Of a DNA stretch of 64,000 bases, positions 58,206 to 64,000 are shown piece by piece (the stretch's first letter is position 1; every line of letters starts with the position of its first letter). Origin of the DNA: Penium margaritaceum (Eukaryota; Streptophyta; Zygnematophyceae; Desmidiales; Peniaceae); contig SZWC01000572.1 in NCBI GenBank assembly GCA_023375785.1, positions 88,172 to 152,171 on the forward strand, read 5' to 3'. The notes beneath the pieces were generated by a model that was not told the origin of the DNA, did not search any database, and saw only the letters and a list, made by a program, of their open reading frames with translations. The position numbers were made by a program, and so were the translations under genes.

Positions 58206-58942
58206 TGTTGGGAAAGGAGCCATCTGGCTCAGTTTCAGGTCCACAGGAGCATGTTCCAGGAAAGTACCAGATGCCTGCTTCGATCGCCGATCCAAATCCA
58301 CCATTTAAAAGATCAGGTGGCAAAATGTCTACGGCCCAAGTTTGAGGCCGATCCAACGGTCGGATTCGGAGATATGAATTTTCAAAGTTTCAGGGGTCAT
58401 GGACCGTCGATGTTTGGGTGGGCATGGGTGATGGCTCCATGCCTTAGCCTGAGAAAAGAAAAAGGCAAGAGGTCCAGGGTCAAGACCTGATGGGAGAAAT
58501 ATCCAAAAAGGTCCTTGGTCTTAGGATTGCCTTGTCAGAGTGTGCTGACTAGGATAAAGGTACCTCTCCTTACTTTTTAGGTGAGGTGAGATCCTTGTGT
58601 CTAGCCATGGACACATGGCGATTCTCCATGGATTTGTGGGTTTTGTGACCACTAGGAGTGTGCCATGAGAGCATTCTCTAGCTCTCGAGGTCGTGTGTGA
58701 GTGGTCAGCCTGATTGCTAGGCTGATTTCCTCCGTTGTGTGAGATTATGGACTCTAGTGTGTGAGCCTTAGTCTCCATGGCTAAGTGGTGTGGCTTGTGA
58801 GAGGGCTGACTTGCCCAAGCTCTAGCTCTATATGTACTCCATCATTTTGAGTGATTGAACAACCATTCTTCAGCACAAGTGATGCCCTTCCAGTCACACA
58901 TGCTCGCTGCTCCAAGGCTCCCTCTCTCCTCAAGTTCCAACA
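58206..58942 (+). repeat. Family A LTR shared by A9 (3') and A10 (5')
   Basis: 737 bp, TGTTGGGAAAGG to AGTTCCAACA. A purine-rich tract (AAAGTGGGAGAT, 58194-58205) precedes it and a mutated PBS (TGGTATTTAGCC, 58945-58956) follows. One LTR therefore serves two elements. GAGCC-ATCT-GGCTC (58217-58230) is a hairpin near the 5' end. Confidence 0.93.
58828..58834 (+). promoter_or_regulatory. Candidate TATA box of the family A LTR
   Basis: CTATATG about 110 bp before the LTR end, in the conserved TAGCTCTATATGTACTCC block of every family A LTR. Position fits a core promoter. Not proven. Confidence 0.45.
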
Positions 58943-59588
58943 TTTGGTATTTAGCCAAGTTCTGCCACTTCCAGCCAACACAGGCCGTCACTTTGAGAGT
59001 GACGGGTTGGGGTGAAACCTTCACCAGATTTGACAATCCACACCTGGATCTTCAATTCTAAGAGACAAGCTTTCCAACGAGCCCAAGATCGCGAAGATCC
59101 AACAGTCGGATTGAGAGTTATGCTCAAAACAGGGTCGGCCAGGGCTACACTCTTCTCTATGAGTAAGACTGTCGACTGGTCATGACCATAACTCTCTCAT
59201 TTCTTTGTCAAGTTTAAAAAATAGCACATGCTAATTGTAGTATTTTTCCTAAGTTTTCCATTGGTGTAAAACTATTTGCATTCCATTGCTTAGTTTGGGA
59301 GAAACACCGTTTACAAACTGGCTGGTCTGAGTTGGAGTAGGAGCAGAAGCATATCCTGTTTTCAAGAGGGCATATCTTTCAAAATCCCCTGTTGATGACC
59401 CTGTTTTATGGGTCGATCTGAAAGGTTTTGAGCTGAATTTTCCAGTTCTGGGCTCAGTTTTTCACAATTCCCATTCTGCCAGCGCCTACAGTCCATTTTC
59501 TGTCAGACAGATTTCTGGCAGAAGCAGCAGCAGAAGCAGGGGTAGCGCCGCCATCCAAGGGCAGCGGTGAGCATCACCAAGGCTCAAA
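58943..59588 (+). other. A10 5' leader with damaged PBS
   Basis: 646 bp; the PBS has lost CAGAG. Otherwise the same leader as in A9. Confidence 0.88.
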
Positions 59589-62577
59589 ATGGCAGCAACT
59601 AGCGTTGTGACAGCAGCCCAGCCTTTGGAGAGGCTGGAGGGACGCGCCAACTTCACGTTTTGGAAGATCCGTACCCACCTCCTTTTGGAGGAGAGGGGCT
59701 TGTGGGAGGTGGTGAGCGGCGACGAGCCGGCTCCAGTTCCACAGGCAAAAGGCATCACCGCAGCGCGGGTGGTGGCGGGGAAGACGCCGCAAAAGGTTGC
59801 AGCTGATGCGGGTTCTTCTGTAGCTGTACCAGCGACGTACGAGGAGTGGAAGAAGAAGGACAAGCAGGCCTACAGGTTGCTTGTTAACACCATCTCCAAC
59901 CCGCATCTTCAGTGCGTGAGTGACAAGGCTACTGCAAAGGAGGAGTAAGACACGTTGTGCAAGAAGTATGAGAGCAAGGATCCTGCATTCCTCATGCTTT
60001 TGGAGGAAAAGATGATGGCGCTGAAAATGCAGGGTGGTGAAGGGATGGAGGCGTATCTGGACAGGACAAAGGAGCTGGCGAAGCAGCTGAGAGCGGCCGG
60101 CAATCCTGTGGAAGAGACGCGCTTCATCCTCCTCTTGCTGAGGGGACTCCCAACCAGCTACGACATGGTACGAGAGACACTGGAGTGCCAGCCAACTCTC
60201 GACCTCGACTTCATCTGCACACACCTGGTGCAGGTGGAATTGCGTCGCAATGCGGCAAAGCGCAATGGCGGCAGCAGCAGTGAAGCAGCTTTCATGGCCA
60301 TGGGCTCACGCAACCAGCAGCAGCAGCAGTCCGGGCAGCAGAGAGGCAAGAAGAAGGGCAAGTGCCACTATTGCCAGAAAGAGGGGCACTACAAGAAAGA
60401 GTGCTTCAAGTTCAAGAGGGACCAGAAAGAGCAGCAGCAGTAGCAGCAGCAAAAGCAGCAATCTCCACACCAACTATAGTAGCAGTCACAGCAACGCCAG
60501 CAGCAGCAGCAGCAGAACCAGACTAGCGTGCGCCATTTTGGCAACATGAACGTCGCCAAGGAGGTGCGCGACCGCCTCTTCATGGCGAAGTCTGACATGT
60601 CGCTGAAAGAAAAGGCGGATCTGGCATGGTACAAGGACTCGGGGTGTACCAAGAGTCTGACGCACCACAATGAGTGGTTCACATAGCTGCTCTCCATTCC
60701 TCCTCGGCCGATTGCTTTGGGTGATGATCGGGTGGTGTATGCTGAGGGGATTGGAATTGTGGAGATGTAGTTGGAGACCCCGCGTGGCATCGAAGTGGGA
60801 GTTTTCCATGGCGTGCTGTATTTACCTGATGCTGCGTTCAACCTTCTCTCAGTGTCCTCTCTCACCAACACAGGACTGCGCGTTGTCTTTGATGATGACT
60901 ATGGCTACATCCTCAACAAGGAAACAGGAGAGGAGTTGGCCAAGTCGGTGAAGGAGGGCGACATGTACCGCCTGCTGGGGGCGACCAAGATCCCGCGTGA
61001 GCAGAGTCTTGCAGCAGTGGTGCAGGCGACAGATGGTGAGATCTGGCATGCGCGTTACGGCCACATCGGCATGCGCGCCTTGCAGCAGCTTCAAGCAAAG
61101 CAGATGGTGCGTGACCTGCCTACCATCTCTAACGTTGAGCAGCAGTTATGCATCGGATTTTTAGAGGGGAAGCAACACCGCGAGGCGTTCTCTGGAGCAG
61201 GGGAGCATGCAAAAGAGGTGTTGGAGCTGGTCCACACGGACTTGTGTGGACCGATGCAGACCCAGAGCTTTGGAGGCTCTAGGTATTTTCTCACCTTCAT
61301 TGATGATTTCAGCCGTTACACTGCTGTGTACTTCCTTTCCTCCAAGGACCAGTGCTTTGACAGGTTCAAGGAGTTCAAGACCATGGTGGAGAACCAATCT
61401 GGCAAGAAGATCAAGGCGTTGCACAGCGACCGCGGTGGAGAGTACCTGAGTAAGGAATTCCAGGACTACCTCGCGGCAGCTGGCATCAGGGCGCAGCGTA
61501 CCGCGCCGTACTCGCCGCAGCAGAACGGTGTAGCAGAACGCGCCAACCGTACCATTGTGGATTCGGCGCGCTCCATGCTGCACGCGGCTCGGCTGACCTA
61601 TGACTTCTGGGCTGAAGCCGTGAGCACTCGGTCTACATCAAGAACCGCAGTCCAACTAGGGTGCTGGAGCAAATGACGTCGTACGAGGCGTGGTTCGGCA
61701 AGAAGCCAAGCGTAGGTCATCTTCGCGCATTTGGCAGCTTGGCGCACATGCACGTGCCTAAGGAGAAGCGGCAAAAGTGGGATACAAAGAGTGTACAGAT
61801 GCTGATGATTGGCTACGACGTGGCAAGCAAGGCGTATCGCCTCTACGAGAGGGATACAGGCCACGTTATCATCTCCAGGGATGTCGTCTTCAATGAGAGC
61901 AACGTCATTGGCACCAACATCGTGTGTGAAGAGACAGCAGAACCAACAGCTGACGAGACAGTGGGAGCAGAAATTCTTCCTGACCCAGTTTCTCCCGATC
62001 CTTCCTCCACTGTGACAGTGGGAGAATCACTCTACTCTCCCATGTCTGATGTTTCAGATACAGCAGCTTCATCGACAGAAGCAGAGGAGGAAGATGTAGC
62101 ACCACCAGTAGCAGCAGTTGTGCCAGCAGCACCGCGCCAGCTGCCGCTAACGCTCCAGCACCAGGTCGCAGGTACCCTCTTAGGGTGCGTTACAAGCCTG
62201 GTGAGCGCGGCCATTTCTGGATGCTGCAGAAACCAGAACAGATGAATGTCGCAGTTGCAGCAGATTCAGATGAGCCAACGTCATACAAGGAGGCCATGGC
62301 TGCACCGGATGCAGCAGATTAGGCGTAAGCCGTGCAACAGGAGATACAGTCGCAGCTGGACAACGGCACGTGGGAGCTGACTGAGCGTCCACCAGGACGT
62401 AAGGTGATCAAGTGCAAGTGGGTGTTCAAGAAGAAGCGGGGAGCAGATGGTAACCTGGAAAAGTACAAGGCGAGGCTGGTCGCCAAGGGCTACTCGCAGC
62501 AGGAGGGCATCCACTACACAGAAACTTTTGCCCCTGTTGCAAAGTTTGCCTCTGTGCGCACGCCCCTCTCTTATGCA
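59589..62577 (+). pseudogene. A10 gag-pol truncated in RT
   Basis: Starts at 59589 (MAATSVVTAAQPLERLEG). Stops: TAA at 59946 (Trp in siblings), TAG at 60441, 60477, 60480, 60686 and 60768. Gag, the intact zinc knuckle (CHYCQKEGHYKKEC), the protease (YKDSGCTKSL) and an integrase with all three acidic residues are present. Single-base deletions at about 61628 and 62142 shift frame. A TAG and a TAA lie near 62322-62330. RT ends after VRTPLSYA at 62577, joined directly to a leader without any LTR. Confidence 0.92.
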
Positions 62578-62712
62578 TCAGTTTTTCAAAATTCTCAGTC
62601 TGCTGGCACCTACAGTCCATTTTCTGTCAGACAGATTTCTGGCAGAAGCAGCAGCAGAACCAGGGGTAGCGCCGCCATCCAAGGGCAGCGCTGAGCATCA
62701 CCAAGGCTCAAA
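62578..62712 (+). other. A11 leader, 3' end only
   Basis: Last 135 bp of a family A leader (from TCAGTTTTTCAAAATTC), fused to A10 RT codons. No LTR or PBS. Confidence 0.88.
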
Positions 62713-63678
62713 ATGGCAGCAGCTAGCGTTATGACAGCAGCCCAGCCTTTGGAGAGGCTGGAGGGAAGCGCCAACTTCACGTTTTGGAAGATCCGTACCC
62801 GCCTCCTTTTGGAGGAGAGGGGCTTGTGGGAGGTGGTGAGCGGCGACGAGCCGGCTCCAGTTCCACAGGCAAAAAGCATCACCACAGCGTAGGTGGTGGC
62901 GGGGAAGACGCCACAAAAAGGTGCAGCTGATGTAGGTTCTTCTGCAGCTGTACCAGCGACGTACGAGGAGTGGAAGAAGAACGACAGGCAGGCCTATAGG
63001 TTGCTTGTTAACACCATCTCCAACGCACATCTTCAGTATGTGAGTGACAAGACTATTGCAAAGGAGGGGTGGGACACGTTGTGCAAGAAGTATGAGAGCA
63101 AGGATCCTGCATTCCTCATGCTTTTGGAGGAAAAGATGATGGCGCTGAAAATGCAAGGTGGTGAAGGGATGGAGGCGTATCTGGACAGGGCAAAGGAGCT
63201 GGCGAAGCAGCTGAGAGCGGCCGGCAATCCTGTGGAAGAGACGCGTTTCATCCTCCTCTTGCTGAGGGGACTCCCAACCAGCTACGACACGGTACGAGAG
63301 ACACTGGAGTGCCAGCCAACTCTCGACCTCGACTTCATCAGCACACACCTGGTGCAGGTGGAATTGCGTCGCAATGCGGCAAAGCGCAATGGCGGCAGCA
63401 GCAGTGAAGCAGCTTTCAAGGCCATGTGCTCATGTAACCAGCAGCAGCAGCAATCCGGGCAGCAGAGAGGCAAGAAGAAGGGCAAGTGCCACTATTGCCA
63501 GAAAGAGGGGCACTACAAGAAAGAGTGCTTCATGTTCAAGAAGGACCAGAAAGAGCAGCAGCAGCAGCAGCAACAAAAGCAGCAATCCCCACAGCAACAG
63601 CAGCAGTAGTCACAGCAATGCCAGCAGCAGCAGCAGCAGAACCAGACTAGCGTGCGCCATTTTGGCAACATGAACGTC
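62713..63678 (+). pseudogene. A11 gag fragment
   Basis: Gag from ATG 62713 (MAAASVMTAAQPLERLEG). TAG at 62890 and 63607 where siblings have CAG; otherwise one frame. The zinc knuckle CHYCQKEGHYKKEC is intact (63487-63528), followed by the Gln-rich linker. It ends after VRHFGNMNV, where a minus-strand LTR is inserted. Confidence 0.92.
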
Positions 63679-64000
63679 TGTTGGAACTTGAGGAGAGAGG
63701 GAGCCTTGGAGCAGCGAGCATGTGTGATTGGAAGGGCATCACTTGTGCTGAAGAATGGTTGTTCAATCACTCAAAATGATGGAGTACATATAGAGCTAGA
63801 GCTTGGGCAAGTCAGCCCTCTCACAAGCCACACCACTTAGCCATGGAGGCTAAGGCTCACACACTAGAGGCCATAATCTCACACAAGGGAGGAAATCAGC
63901 CTAGCAATCAGGCTGACCACTCACACACGACCTAGAGAGCTAGAGAATGCTCTCATGGCACACTCCTAGTGGTCACATAACCCACAAACCCATGGAGAAT
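63679..64000 (-). mobile_element. A12 family A LTR, minus strand, cut by window edge
   Basis: TGTTGGAACTTGAGGAG at 63679 is the reverse complement of the LTR 3' end. It runs to the end of the window and closely matches the LTRs at 49305 and 58206, so it is young. The left flank is ACGTC; a second ACGTC beyond the far end of the element would confirm insertion into A11. Confidence 0.9.

Noticed and set aside
59574-60224. Antisense frames of about 200 residues over gag (also 51890, 54012, 62698)
   Set aside because: They recur because the copies are homologous. They are shadow frames of gag.
1-64000. Bacterial or phage systems, CRISPR, host genes
   Set aside because: All coding similarity is copia gag-pol; there are no spaced short repeats, operons or ribosome-binding-site-led genes. 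Every stretch over 300 bp without coding sequence is an LTR, a retroelement leader, the family C post-pol region, or Ns.

Overview
The window is 64 kb of nested Ty1/copia-type LTR retrotransposons. I see no host gene, rRNA, true tRNA gene, CRISPR array or bacterial feature. Polyproteins have copia order (gag, protease, integrase, reverse transcriptase, RNase H). Family A carries an initiator-Met-tRNA-type primer-binding site (TGGTATCAGAGCC) just after its LTRs. This fits repeat-rich intergenic DNA of a plant or other streptophyte with a large genome. The clade cannot be settled from these sequences. The assembly has one 439-N gap, one 18-N gap and four single-N joins (26994, 33956, 35112, 43175), several of which are visibly assembly artefacts.

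Three families are recognisable; names are local to this report. Family A has an LTR of about 700-738 bp, starting TGTTGGGAAAGG and ending CCAACA, and a gag-pol of about 4.2 kb. It accounts for at least eleven partial or complete copies (A1-A11), two solo LTRs and a further LTR at the right edge (A12). Family B has a different LTR with a tRNA-like segment and a 4.26-kb polyprotein; copies B1 and B2, plus a solo B-like LTR. Family C is a single 6.5-kb element with LTRs up to 1190 bp.

Layout. 1-10226: two minus-strand A elements (A1, A2) head to tail. 10227-14982: minus-strand B1, split by a plus-strand solo A LTR at 13089-13826 (TSD GAGTT). 14983-26053: minus-strand A3, split by a solo A LTR at 17238-17958 (TSD ATTAG) and by family C at 18207-24731 (TSD GAAAG). 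26054-36620: plus-strand B2, with a solo B-like LTR inside its 5' LTR and the deletion derivative A4 at 32304-35561 (TSD CAAAG). 36630-63678: plus-strand family A array sharing LTRs (A5, A8, A9, A10, A11). A5 is split by a composite insertion, A6-A7, at 40289-50042 (TSD GAAAG). 63679-64000: start of another minus-strand A LTR inserted in A11.

No copy has a full uninterrupted gag-pol as read with the standard code. The least damaged are A7 (five nonsense codons, no frameshift), B2 (nine nonsense codons, no frameshift) and A9 (seven nonsense codons, two small indels). In A7 and A9 every nonsense codon is explained by one C-to-T or G-to-A change at a CAG/CTG site. Old copies share integrase defects: the catalytic Glu is Val in both A1 and A3, and Lys in both B1 and B2.
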